Shown here in pieces: positions 47,454-55,590 of a stretch of 64,000 nucleotides of DNA. The translations under genes and the position numbers were made by a program. Location: positions 996,678-1,060,677 of the forward strand of contig NZ_LMOR01000004.1 in assembly GCF_001424225.1 (NCBI RefSeq). The letters are read 5' to 3'. The first letter of the stretch is position 1. Each line of letters begins with the position of its first letter. The notes beneath the pieces are model-generated. The model was not told the origin of the DNA. It ran no database searches and saw only the letters and a list, made by a program, of their open reading frames with translations. Source of the DNA: Microbacterium sp. Leaf151 (lineage in GTDB: Bacteria > Actinomycetota > Actinomycetes > Actinomycetales > Microbacteriaceae).

Positions 47454-48544
47454 GCACCTGCCGTCTTGAGGATGCTGCACGCCCCGCACGCGGCGCAGCC
47501 GGCGCGTTGATCTTCGCCGCGCATCCCCGCCGCGTGCAGCAGGCCCGCCACCCGCGAGGTGATGTCGTCGACGACCGCACGGTGCGGCGCCGGCACCTTG
47601 TCGACATCGGTGGCGAGCGTGCCCTTCAGCGGCCGGAACGGCACCACGAAGGGGTAGACCCCCATCTCGATGAGCTCGCGCGCCCCCTCGACCGCCTCGT
47701 CGGGGTCTTCACCCATGCCGACGATGAGATAGGTCGACACCTGGTTCCAGCCGAATACCCGCACCGCTTCACGCCATGCGGCGCGATACTCATCCATGCT
47801 CACGCGGGACTTCCCCGGCATCCATCTGCGGCGCACCTCGTCGTCCATCGATTCGACATGGATGCCGATGGACCGCGAGCCCGCGTCGTACAGGTCGGTG
47901 ATGGCCTGCAGGTCAGCGGGGGGCTCGCATTGCACCTGGATCTCGAGCTGCGGCACCGCCGCCTTCACCGCACGCACACAGCGGGCGAGGTGCTTCGCGC
48001 CCCGATCCCAGCCGTTGGAGGTGCCGGTCGTCATGACCATGTGGGTCACACCGTCGAGCCGCACGGCGGCCTCGGCCACCTCGGCCAGCATCGCGGGTGT
48101 CTTCACCGCGATCGTCATGCCGGCGTCGAGCGACGCCTCGATCGCGCAGAATCGGCACCGCTCGCTCTCGTCGTAGCGCACGCAGGTCTGCACGACTGTC
48201 GTGGCCAGCACGTTCTTGCCGTGGAGCTTCGCGATCTGGTCGTACGCCACGCCCTCGGCGGTCTTCAGGTCGTAGAAGCGCGGCCGCACGACGGGGGCGA
48301 CGTCGAAGCCGAGGTCGGCACCGTCCCGGGTGAGACGACCCGCGGCCGTGATGACGTACGGACTGTTCGGGTTGAGGGGGATCGCCGCTCCCTCGCCGTC
48401 GACGACGAAGTGCCCGTCGTCGCTGGGACCCGCCCCACCCGTGCGCCGCACGGGAGCGTCGCTGCGGACGCCGAGGAGAGCTAGGCTGACACGGGTCGAC
48501 ACCCGGTCACGGTCCACCGGTGCAAGCGCTGAGACGTTGTCCAT
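47450..48544 (-). CDS. nitD: MSMEG_0568-family radical SAM enzyme (NitD)
   Basis: First gene of the Nit1C operon. The 364-residue protein has cysteines at 121, 130 and 133 (TCVRYDESERCRFC), a CX8CX2C spacing that differs from the common CX3CX2C and is characteristic of this family, and a second C-terminal cluster motif CAACGAC (350-356). The central part reads as a TIM-barrel (TTGTSNGWDRG, QVQCEPP, IGIHVESMD). Reaction unknown. ATG 48544 has no strong ribosome site; an in-frame GTG at 48577 is the alternative. Confidence 0.88.
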   Translation of the reverse strand: MDNVSALAPVDRDRVSTRVSLALLGVRSDAPVRRTGGAGPSDDGHFVVDGEGAAIPLNPNSPYVITAAGRLTRDGADLGFDVAPVVRPRFYDLKTAEGVAYDQIAKLHGKNVLATTVVQTCVRYDESERCRFCAIEASLDAGMTIAVKTPAMLAEVAEAAVRLDGVTHMVMTTGTSNGWDRGAKHLARCVRAVKAAVPQLEIQVQCEPPADLQAITDLYDAGSRSIGIHVESMDDEVRRRWMPGKSRVSMDEYRAAWREAVRVFGWNQVSTYLIVGMGEDPDEAVEGARELIEMGVYPFVVPFRPLKGTLATDVDKVPAPHRAVVDDITSRVAGLLHAAGMRGEDQRAGCAACGACSILKTAGA

Positions 48545-48720
48545 GCAGACCAGTAGAACCACGGGGTGTTTCCACACGACGACGACCGGATAGCAGTCGT
48601 GTTTCGGCTCCTCCGACTCCGCCGCTCGTCACCGCGGGGTGCGGCGCGGTCCTGAGTCCGTCGAGATGACCGGCCCACCGCACCCCCAGTCGCTGAGCCC
48701 GTCGGCGGGACTGGGGCCGG

Positions 48721-49086
48721 TCAGAACAGCGACCCGAGCGCCAATCCCGCCGCGGCCGCGAACAACGACCCCGCGAAGGACACCGCCGCGTAGTTCGTCG
48801 CGGTCGCGGTCCGCCCCTCCTCGGCGAGAAGCACCGTGGTCACCGCGACCGCGCTGAACGTCGTGTACCCGCCGAGCAGGCCCGTGCCGACGATCCATCG
48901 CCAGGCCTCCTCGGCGGGGAGCATGCTCAGGATGCCGAGCGCGAAGGCGCCCGTGATGTTGACGACGAGGATGCCCCACGGAAACCGGTCGCCGGTCCCG
49001 CGCCGCACCGCGGTGTCGAGCAGGAACCGCAGCGCTGCGCCCACACCCCCGGCGATGGCCACGACGACGAAGACGAGGGGGGTCAT
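48721..49086 (-). CDS. crcB: CrcB-family fluoride channel subunit (second copy)
   Basis: The 121-residue protein has the Fluc pattern: GGVGAALRFLLD, WGILVVNITGAFALGIL with the pore Asn, and TGLLGGYTTFSAVAV with the central Na+-site motif. Four helices. Fluoride channels work as dimers in antiparallel orientation, and adjacent pairs like this form heterodimers. Starts within the stop of the first copy (ATGA). Confidence 0.93.
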   Translation of the reverse strand: MTPLVFVVVAIAGGVGAALRFLLDTAVRRGTGDRFPWGILVVNITGAFALGILSMLPAEEAWRWIVGTGLLGGYTTFSAVAVTTVLLAEEGRTATATNYAAVSFAGSLFAAAAGLALGSLF

Positions 49087-49454
49087 CGCTGCCGCCGCCC
49101 GCCGCGGCCGAGCACCAGGCCGCCCCAGGCCGCACCCGTGCCGAGCACCACCGAACCGATGCCCCACCACAGCAGGCCCGGCTCGGCGGCCTCGACGGCC
49201 AGCGCACTGTAGGTCGTGAACCCGCCGAGCACGCCGGTGCCGAAGAAGAGCTGTACGCGCTGCGCACGAGAGGATGCCGGCATCCGGGATCTCCACCCGA
49301 ACAGGATGCCGATCGCAAACGCCCCCACGACGTTGATGAGCGGCACGAGAGCGGGTCCCAGGTCGTCACCGACCGCGAGGGTGATGCCCGCGCGCAGCGC
49401 GGTGCCGATCGCGCCGCCCATGGCGACGAGAACGACGTCGCGCCACATCTTCAC
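49083..49454 (-). CDS. crcB: CrcB-family fluoride channel subunit (first copy)
   Basis: The 123-residue partner shows GGAIGTALRAGITL, LVPLINVVGAFAIGILFG and TGVLGGFTTYSALAVE. GTG 49454 follows AGGGTGG; an ATG two codons later is possible. I saw no fluoride riboswitch fold upstream. The pair lowers cytoplasmic fluoride. Confidence 0.93.
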   Translation of the reverse strand: MKMWRDVVLVAMGGAIGTALRAGITLAVGDDLGPALVPLINVVGAFAIGILFGWRSRMPASSRAQRVQLFFGTGVLGGFTTYSALAVEAAEPGLLWWGIGSVVLGTGAAWGGLVLGRGGRRQR

Positions 49455-49562
49455 CGCGCCACCCTACGCCGCCTCGCGCCGTCGACCCCCGCGAGCCGGG
49501 CGTCCGCTCGAGGTCATCGATCTGCACGACGTCCGTTCCGAAGCTCGGATGCCGACTGAGGG

Positions 49563-49686
49563 TGCGCAGATCACGGAGGATGCACCCGTACCGCCCACAC
49601 CCCGCACAGAGTCGGCGATTCGCACAACCTCAGCCCCAGAACACGCATGCCAACAGAGTTTGCGCACATCACGGAGGTTGCACCCG
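49563..49686. repeat. 26-bp direct repeat
   Basis: TGCGCAGATCACGGAGG plus ATGCACCCG at 49563-49588 recurs at 49661-49686 with 2 changes, 98 bp apart, in the 266-bp interval 49455-49720 between crcB and topoisomerase IB genes. No gene fits the interval. Purpose unknown. Confidence 0.7.
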
Positions 49687-49720
49687 CAGCGGCCGCCGGG
49701 CCCCAACCTGGTGCGCGCGA

Positions 49721-50686
49721 TCACTCCCCCAGGATCAGGCGTCGGATCGCGGCATCCTTCGATCCTCCGAGATCCATCGTGCGGCCCTTGCGGTACAACG
49801 CGAACACCCGGGGGTCGATGTAGCTCGCGCGGGCGACGGCGGGAGTGTTGCCGAGCGCCTCGGCGGTGGCGCGGACGGCGGCCACCTCCGCCTTCTTGCG
49901 CTCGTTCTTGCCCCCTGTCGCGCCGACCCGGGCGAGCGATTCGGCGGCGAGGATCGTCCCCCGCAGCGTCCGGAAGTCTTTCGCGCTGAACGGCCCGCCC
50001 GTGAGCGAGCGAACGTAGGCGTTGACGTCGCCCGGTGTCAGCGGCACGCGGCGGCGACCCCGCTTGTAACTCAGCAGCGCGGCGCGCGAGCGCCCGAGGG
50101 CGAGCTCCTCGACGATGGATGCCAACTCCGCATCACGCAGAGACAGCTCGGCGCGCTTGCCGCTCTTGGCCGGGAACGACAACCGCACGAGGTCACCCTC
50201 GACGATCGCGTCGCGCCTCTGCAGCGTCGTCAGCCCGCGGCTGCCGTTGGTGACGAAATAGCGCGCGTTGCCCACGCGAGGGGCCACGAGGTCGAGGAAG
50301 CGGAAAGACACGGCCAGCACCCGCTCCCGGTCGGCCTCGGCGCGGCGCAACGACTGCGTCACCCGCGCACGAGCCCGCGGCAGCGCCTCGGCCAGCTGCA
50401 ACGCGCGGGCGAACTTGCCCTTGTCCTGCCGTTTCGACCAGTCGGCGTGGTACGTGTACTGCCGCCGCCCCGCCTCGTCGGTGCCGACCGCCTGGATGTG
50501 CGCGTTCGCCGTCGTGGCGATCCACACCTCGCGCCACGCCGGGGGGATGACCAGCCCGCGCGCACGCTCGGCGTCGCGCTCGGGCACGGCCGCGCCGGTG
50601 TGGTCGACGTAACGGAAGCCCGAGCCCGACCGCACCCGGCGGTAGCCCGGGTCTTCGTACGGCCGGACGCGGATGAGGCGAGGCAT
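49721..50686 (-). CDS. DNA topoisomerase IB (poxvirus-like)
   Basis: The 321-residue protein has the N-terminal recognition domain (RYVDHTGAAVPERDAERAR, IPPAWREVWI, THADW-like YTYHADWSKRQDKGKF) and the C-terminal catalytic domain with the Arg/Lys/His set (FVTNGSRGLTTLQRRD, KDFRTLRGTI) and the probable nucleophile Tyr289 in ASYIDPRVFALY. It relaxes supercoils through a 3'-phosphotyrosine. Length matches bacterial type IB enzymes. It starts 4 bp past the stop of the upstream small gene. Confidence 0.95.
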   Translation of the reverse strand: MPRLIRVRPYEDPGYRRVRSGSGFRYVDHTGAAVPERDAERARGLVIPPAWREVWIATTANAHIQAVGTDEAGRRQYTYHADWSKRQDKGKFARALQLAEALPRARARVTQSLRRAEADRERVLAVSFRFLDLVAPRVGNARYFVTNGSRGLTTLQRRDAIVEGDLVRLSFPAKSGKRAELSLRDAELASIVEELALGRSRAALLSYKRGRRRVPLTPGDVNAYVRSLTGGPFSAKDFRTLRGTILAAESLARVGATGGKNERKKAEVAAVRATAEALGNTPAVARASYIDPRVFALYRKGRTMDLGGSKDAAIRRLILGE

Positions 50687-50690
50687 CGCG

Positions 50691-50960
50691 TCAGTGGTTT
50701 CGGAGCAGGTCGATCAGCTCCGCCTTCTTCTTGCCCGAGTATCCGGTGATGCCCAGTTCTCTCGCGCGCTTCTTCAGCTCGTCGACGGTGCGGTCCTCGT
50801 AGTCCTCGGCGTGGCCGCCCTTCTCGCCGATCGCCTCACGGCCCTCCGCTGCGGCGGCGTTCGAGATGCGGGCCGCCTTCTCCTTCGAGTCGCCCTGCTT
50901 GCGCAGCTCCTCGTAGAGTTCGGGGTCCTTCAGACTGCCGGATCCACGTCCTCGGGGCAT
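50691..50960 (-). CDS. Small protein with Rho-N/SAP-like C-terminus
   Basis: An 89-residue protein. The N-terminal half (GSGSLKDPELYEELRKQGDSKEKAARISNAAA) is a conserved small family motif, and the end (RTVDELKKRARELGITGYSGKKKAELIDLLRNH) is a clear Rho termination factor N-terminal/SAP-like helix-extended-helix that binds nucleic acid. It forms an operon with topoisomerase IB. AAGGAG precedes ATG. Confidence 0.9.
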   Translation of the reverse strand: MPRGRGSGSLKDPELYEELRKQGDSKEKAARISNAAAAEGREAIGEKGGHAEDYEDRTVDELKKRARELGITGYSGKKKAELIDLLRNH

Positions 50961-51111
50961 GACCGTCTCCTTCCGTCGGAATCACGACGCTACGGGCGGC
51001 AACGACCGCGGGCGCGCGGGGTTGACAACGCACCGGATCGGCGAGGTTCGAGCCATCGATGCCATCGGTCCGCCCCGGGCGGAGACACAGCCACCTCACA
51101 TTTCCGAGAGG

Positions 51112-51140
51112 TTGACGCGAACGCGATATATCGCGATACT
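51112..51140 (+). promoter_or_regulatory. Sigma-70 type promoter of the DUF4097-PadR operon
   Basis: TTGACG at 51112-51117 and GATACT at 51135-51140 are separated by 17 bp, one of the best -35/-10 pairs in the window. The first CGCGATATATCGCG palindrome fills the spacer. Confidence 0.7.
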
Positions 51141-51162
51141 CGTCTTAACGCGATATATCGCG
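51122..51162. promoter_or_regulatory. Two perfect 14-bp palindromic operators
   Basis: CGCGATATATCGCG occurs at 51122-51135 and 51149-51162, 27 bp centre to centre. The first occupies the promoter spacer, the second lies just past the expected transcription start. The only regulator in the operon is PadR, so PadR autoregulation is the natural reading. Confidence 0.85.
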
Positions 51163-51179
51163 AGTGAGGAGCCCCAGCC

Positions 51180-52025
51180 ATGGAGAAATGGATCATCCAT
51201 CCCGGAGAGACGCGCGTCATCGACCTCGATGCCGTACGCGAACTCAAGATCGGCCTCGTCGGCGGACAGGTCGACGTCATCGCCCACGATGAGCCCGACA
51301 CGCGCATCGAAGTACACGGCGTCACCGTCAAAGACCTTCGCATCGAGGTCGTCGACGGCCGCCTCGAGATCGACCACCCCCAGCTGCGCTGGGATAACTT
51401 CCTCGAGGTGTTCCGCAACTTCGGCGCCGGCGGCCCCAAGGCCGAGGTCAGCGTCGCCGTCCCCCGTACCGTCGCCCTGACCCTCGGCGTCGTCAGCGCG
51501 AGCGCGCTCGTGGCGGGCCTTCGCACCGACGTGCGCCTGAACACCGTCTCGGGCGACATCATGGTCGACGGCCTCGTCGGCGACGTCGACCTCAACGCCG
51601 TCTCGGGCGACGTGCAGGTGCGCGAGCTCGACGGCGCTCTGAGCGCCAACAGCGTCTCGGGCGACGTCGCGGCCACGGGCCGCATCACCAAGGCGTCGAT
51701 CGACACGGTGTCGGGCGCGATGCTCGTCGACTCCGGTGGAACCACCCAGTCGATCAGCCTCAACTCGGTCAGCGGCACGGCCACCGTGCGGCTCGACCGC
51801 TCGCTTCCGGCCAACTACGTCTCGCGTTCGGTCAGCGGCCGCGTGCAGATCGACGGTCAGGTGCGCTCGGGCAAAGGCCCCACCAACTACACCGGCTCGA
51901 CCGGTGCCCTCGCGGGGTCGTTCGTCGACGTGCGCGCCAACACCGTCTCGGGCGAGATCACGGTTCTGCGACGCGGCATCTCGGGCCTGCGCCCCGAGGA
52001 ACTCGCCGGAGAGGAGGAGTGGTGA
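51180..52025 (+). CDS. DUF4097-family adhesin-like protein
   Basis: The 281-residue protein is a beta-helix repeat protein with the recurring NTVSGDI/NAVSGDV/NSVSGDV motif (about every 18-20 residues between 125 and 215), the signature of DUF4097. It has no signal peptide or membrane helix, so it is probably cytoplasmic despite the adhesin label used for the family. Function unknown; it is very often paired with a PadR regulator, as here. GAGGAG precedes ATG. Confidence 0.92.
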   Translation: MEKWIIHPGETRVIDLDAVRELKIGLVGGQVDVIAHDEPDTRIEVHGVTVKDLRIEVVDGRLEIDHPQLRWDNFLEVFRNFGAGGPKAEVSVAVPRTVALTLGVVSASALVAGLRTDVRLNTVSGDIMVDGLVGDVDLNAVSGDVQVRELDGALSANSVSGDVAATGRITKASIDTVSGAMLVDSGGTTQSISLNSVSGTATVRLDRSLPANYVSRSVSGRVQIDGQVRSGKGPTNYTGSTGALAGSFVDVRANTVSGEITVLRRGISGLRPEELAGEEEW

Positions 52026-52630
52026 TGAGCCCCGTCTTCTCGCACGGCGACCTGCGCCTGTACATCCTCAGCCTGCTCGATGAGGCGCCGCGCCACGGTT
52101 ACGACCTGATGCAGGCTCTCACCGAACGCACCGGCGGCACATATTCGCCCTCGGCCGGCACGATCTATCCCCGGCTCTCCAAGCTCGAGGAAGAGGGCCT
52201 GGTCACCAAGACCGTCGACGGCCGCAAGACCGTCTACGAGATCACGGATGCCGGACGCGCCGAGGTCGCGAACCGCACCGGCGATCTCGAGGGCATCCAG
52301 GCGGGTCTGGCCGACAGCGTCCGCCTCATCGCCGACGAGGTGCGCGGAAGCGTACGGGATGCCATGCGGAGCCTGCGCGCCGATCTCGCCGCCGCATCCC
52401 GCGAGGAACGGGAACAGGCGCACACCACGCCGGCCGACGATCCCCGTGTCCGCAGCCGCGAACAGCTCTCGCGCGCTGACGCCGCCATCAACGAGTTCCG
52501 CGGCCGCGTGCGGTCGGAACTGCGGTCGCACGTCACCCGCGGCGGCGAGCTCGCGGCATCCGGGGTCGACGAGATCGAGGCGGCGCTGCGTCAGGCGTCC
52601 GAAGCGGTGACCCGCGCGATGCGCGGCTGA
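52025..52630 (+). CDS. PadR-family transcriptional regulator
   Basis: The 201-residue protein has the PadR winged helix at the N-terminus (FSHGDLRLYILSLLDEAPRHGYDLMQAL...GTIYPRLSKLEEEGLVTKT) and a helical C-terminal dimerisation region of the longer PadR type. ATG 52025 shares a base with the stop of the DUF4097 gene (TGATG) and is preceded by GGAGGAG. It probably represses its own operon at the two upstream palindromes. Confidence 0.95.
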   Translation: MSPVFSHGDLRLYILSLLDEAPRHGYDLMQALTERTGGTYSPSAGTIYPRLSKLEEEGLVTKTVDGRKTVYEITDAGRAEVANRTGDLEGIQAGLADSVRLIADEVRGSVRDAMRSLRADLAAASREEREQAHTTPADDPRVRSREQLSRADAAINEFRGRVRSELRSHVTRGGELAASGVDEIEAALRQASEAVTRAMRG

Positions 52631-52634
52631 GGCG

Positions 52635-53147
52635 TCACTCCCACGGGAGCTGATCGTCGGCGCCGACCGGGTCGTCCTGCGGGACGACGAGGACCGGTCG
52701 GCGCTGGCGGTGACTCAGCCGGGCGGCGACAGACCCGGTGAGGAACTCTCGCAGCGACTCACCCAGACCGCGCTTTCGCGTGCCCACCACCAGCACAGAC
52801 GCGTGGATCTCATCAGCGAGCTTGATCAGCGCGAGCGCCGGATCGCCGATCTCCTGTCGGACGCTCCACGCGACCGCGTCACCCCCCAGGACCTCTGCGG
52901 TGGATCGTCGCACGTCGTCGAGGGCGGCTCTGGATGCCGCTCCGGCGACGTCGCCGGAGGAGGGGTGCACGTAGCCGTCAGGGTCTTCGAAGGCGACGAA
53001 TCGGGTGGTGTCGACGTGCACGACGACGAGGTCGACGTGTGCGAGTGCCGCCTGCCGAGCGGCTTCCCGCACAACCCGGGGCGATTGCCCGGGAACGACG
53101 CCGGCGATCACCGGTCCCGTGGGGGCGTGGTGGGGCTGGTCGGTCAT
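52635..53147 (-). CDS. Universal stress protein (UspA family)
   Basis: The 170-residue protein has a single Usp domain with the ATP-binding loop VVGTRKRGLGESLREFLTGS followed by VAARLSHRQRRPVLVVP, the G-x2-G-x9-G(S/T) pattern of ATP-binding members. A 30-residue insertion (FEDPDGYVHPSSGDVAG) sits after the second strand. AGGAG precedes ATG 53147. Convergent with padR, 4 bp between the stops. Confidence 0.92.
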   Translation of the reverse strand: MTDQPHHAPTGPVIAGVVPGQSPRVVREAARQAALAHVDLVVVHVDTTRFVAFEDPDGYVHPSSGDVAGAASRAALDDVRRSTAEVLGGDAVAWSVRQEIGDPALALIKLADEIHASVLVVGTRKRGLGESLREFLTGSVAARLSHRQRRPVLVVPQDDPVGADDQLPWE

Positions 53148-53304
53148 GGGTGCTCCTCTCGCCGGCCGGGCCCAGCAGACGCCGTACGACGGCGCAGCCG
53201 GAATGCGCCGTGATATCCTGGGTGTTACTCTTACCGGCTCGGTCCGGAACCGCAATACGCAGGGCACAGCGCGGCCCTGCACGTCGATCGTGAGGGGGTC
53301 TCGC

Positions 53305-53487
53305 ATGGGGCGTGGCCGTCAGAAGGCGAAGCACACCAAGATCGCCCGTGAGCTGAAGTACGACACCTATTCGGTGAACTACTCGGCTCTCGAGCGCGAA
53401 CTGGGTGCCCCCGCTCCGGGTGAAGACGCGTACGTCGACAAGTGGGCCGACCAGTACAACGACGAGTACGAAGACAAGAAGGCGTAG
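53305..53487 (+). CDS. DUF3073 family protein
   Basis: The 60-residue protein MGRGRQKAKHTKIARELKYD...YVDKWADQYNDEYEDKKA is a typical DUF3073 member, a short basic-then-acidic protein found in nearly all actinobacteria and of unknown function. AGGGGG precedes ATG. It has its own promoter region shared with the divergent uspA gene. Confidence 0.95.
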   Translation: MGRGRQKAKHTKIARELKYDTYSVNYSALERELGAPAPGEDAYVDKWADQYNDEYEDKKA

Positions 53488-53625
53488 CTCTCTTTCCTCA
53501 TACCTGAGCACCGACGCGGGGGTGTCCGGTGAGTTATCCCGGCACCTCGGCAACGGTCGACATTTGTGGCGTAGTCGATCTGTCTTGCCGTTGCGGCACT
53601 CCCGCGGCCGTGCGCACAATCACGC

Positions 53626-53661
53626 GAGCGACAGAACACCGCTGAGCGACAGAACACCGCT
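53626..53661. repeat. Perfect 18-bp tandem repeat
   Basis: GAGCGACAGAACACCGCT at 53626-53643 is repeated without change at 53644-53661, running into the stem of the next terminator, as if the stem base was duplicated. Confidence 0.8.
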
Positions 53662-53702
53662 GGCCGCACTCTCCCTTCCGGGAAGAGTGCGGCCAGCGGT
53701 GT
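53654..53702. terminator. Bidirectional terminator with a 19-bp perfect stem
   Basis: ACACCGCTGGCCGCACTCT (53654-53672) pairs perfectly with 53684-53702 over an 11-base loop, between the convergent DUF3073 and Ig-like surface protein genes. Confidence 0.85.
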
Positions 53703-53727
53703 CCTGTTGTTCAGCGGGACGCGCGCA

Positions 53728-55464
53728 TCACACCCACGCGACCCGGGACTCGAAGCGAACGTACTGTGCGCCGCCCGACGCGAAGGCGAAGAGGCCGATC
53801 GCGGGGCTGTACGAGAATGCTGCCCCCGTGCGCGACTTGGCCGTGATGTAGTCCGAGCCCGATCCGGTCGGAACGCTCCGATTGTTGAAGGCTGCGCCGT
53901 CGAGCCGGCGCAACGCCAAAGTCTCGGAGAACTCATTGGCCGCCCCGGATCCGACCAGCCACTGTCCGGCAGAGACCGCCCGGAAGCCGCCCGTGAGCCC
54001 ACCTCCACCGGCTCTGGCATTCAGGGCAAACCATCCGAACCCGCTCGGTGCGCTGTTCGGAACGAGAACCTGATATTGGTTCGAAGGCACGATCGTCCCG
54101 CTGGCGGTCAGAACATCGAACAGGAGCGCGTCGACGACCTGGTTCCTCGACGGCTTGATCCCGTCAGTGAACGTCGCCAGGTCGAGTCGGGTGCCGCCGG
54201 CTCCCGCCGAACCAGCCGGGCCGACGCGCGCCGTGGTGGACGCCACCAGACCCCACGAGGTCGCGGTGAAGGTCACCGACGGGACGGCCGCGTTGCTCAC
54301 ACTCACGACGACGCTGGCAGAGCCGTTGGCGGCGAAGATCGCGGTGGGCCCGTTGGGGTAACCGATACCGGATCCGCTGTTCGTGACCGTGACATCGCGC
54401 CCGGGCCAGCCCGACAGACTGATCGTGGCGTTGCCGCCGGCCCCGATCTCCGGGGGTGCGGAAATGGCCAAGGTCGGTGTCGACACCGTAAAGGCGCCGC
54501 TTCCCGACGCGCCCAGACTGGACGCCGACACCGTTCCTGCGCCGACCGGCGTGTTGCCTCGCGTCTGCAGCGTCGTCTGGACCTGCCCCGCCGCGTTCGT
54601 TGTTCCGCTGGCGTTTTTGAGACCCACTTTGCTGTACGTGGTCCCCCATGACACGGTCCGATTCGCCAACGGGGCACCGTTGGAGTCCGTCACCGTCGCC
54701 GTCACGGTGGAAGCCCCGCCCGCGCCGATCGACGACGGTGAAACCGCCACCGCCACCCTCACCCCGAGCATCGTCCACGACGCGTTGCCCGAAGCCCCCG
54801 ACGACGAAGCCGTGAGCGTCGCCACTCCCGCCGCGGTCGCCGTGGTCGACCTCACCGTGGTCGAGAACTGTCCCGACGCGTTCGTCGTCCCACTCGCCGC
54901 CGCGAACGACACGCCGGATCTCGAGGTCGACAACGTCACCGCGCGACCCGCCAGAACGGCACCGCTGGAGTCCTTCACCGTCGCCGTCACCGTCGCGGAA
55001 TCGCCCCGCACGGACGACGACGGCGAGACCACCACGGCCACGGCCACGGTCTTGACCAACAGGGCCGCGCTCGCGTTGGCCCCACTGACGACCGCCGATA
55101 TGGTGACCGTCCCGGCCGCACGCGTCGAGGCGACCGTGAGCGTCGAGCGGAAAGTGCCGTCGGACTGCGTCACGCCGGTCGCCGGCGAGAACGACACCCC
55201 CGCCACCGCCGACAGCGTGACCGCCTGTCCGGCCACCGCAGCGCCCGCCGCGCTCTTGACCGTCACGACCACCGACGAGGTGCCCCCGGCCACCACAGAC
55301 GAGGGAGACAGCACGATAGACATCGCCTGGCCCGACGCCGCCACCGCGGGCGACGACGCGGTCATCACGATGGCGGGAACGGCGACCGCCGACGCCCCGA
55401 GGACCGCCCGTCGAGGAATGCCCGACGATGATGCGGTCGGATTCTGGTTGCTGAGCTGTGGCAT
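53728..55464 (-). CDS. Tat-exported Ig-like (Big_1-type) surface protein
   Basis: The 578-residue precursor has a twin-arginine signal (IPRRAVLGASAVAVPAIVMT) and then three tandem Ig-like domains of the invasin/Big_1 type (about 45-130, 138-225, 230-320), each with VTATVxDSxGAxLAxRxVxxS and a TTNASGQ-type strand. A fourth beta-rich segment and an unrecognised C-terminal domain of about 180 residues (ending YVRFESRVAWV) follow. No LPXTG or membrane helix is present. Codon use and Ser/Thr/Ala/Val bias fit a secreted structural or adhesive protein. Ribosome site GGGAG before ATG 55464. Confidence 0.85.
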   Translation of the reverse strand: MPQLSNQNPTASSSGIPRRAVLGASAVAVPAIVMTASSPAVAASGQAMSIVLSPSSVVAGGTSSVVVTVKSAAGAAVAGQAVTLSAVAGVSFSPATGVTQSDGTFRSTLTVASTRAAGTVTISAVVSGANASAALLVKTVAVAVVVSPSSSVRGDSATVTATVKDSSGAVLAGRAVTLSTSRSGVSFAAASGTTNASGQFSTTVRSTTATAAGVATLTASSSGASGNASWTMLGVRVAVAVSPSSIGAGGASTVTATVTDSNGAPLANRTVSWGTTYSKVGLKNASGTTNAAGQVQTTLQTRGNTPVGAGTVSASSLGASGSGAFTVSTPTLAISAPPEIGAGGNATISLSGWPGRDVTVTNSGSGIGYPNGPTAIFAANGSASVVVSVSNAAVPSVTFTATSWGLVASTTARVGPAGSAGAGGTRLDLATFTDGIKPSRNQVVDALLFDVLTASGTIVPSNQYQVLVPNSAPSGFGWFALNARAGGGGLTGGFRAVSAGQWLVGSGAANEFSETLALRRLDGAAFNNRSVPTGSGSDYITAKSRTGAAFSYSPAIGLFAFASGGAQYVRFESRVAWV

Positions 55465-55590
55465 GAACACTCCCGAAGTCAGTGGTTCGCAGATGTGCAC
55501 GAACCGCTGTGCACTGTAAGCCGGTCACTTCTCCGGGTCGCGCGCCCTCGACGTCGATGTCGCCCGCTACAGGGGATGCAAAGGCGGGAG

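Noticed and set aside
49455..49560. A fluoride riboswitch upstream of crcB
   Set aside because: I could not find the conserved pseudoknot sequence pattern on the minus strand.
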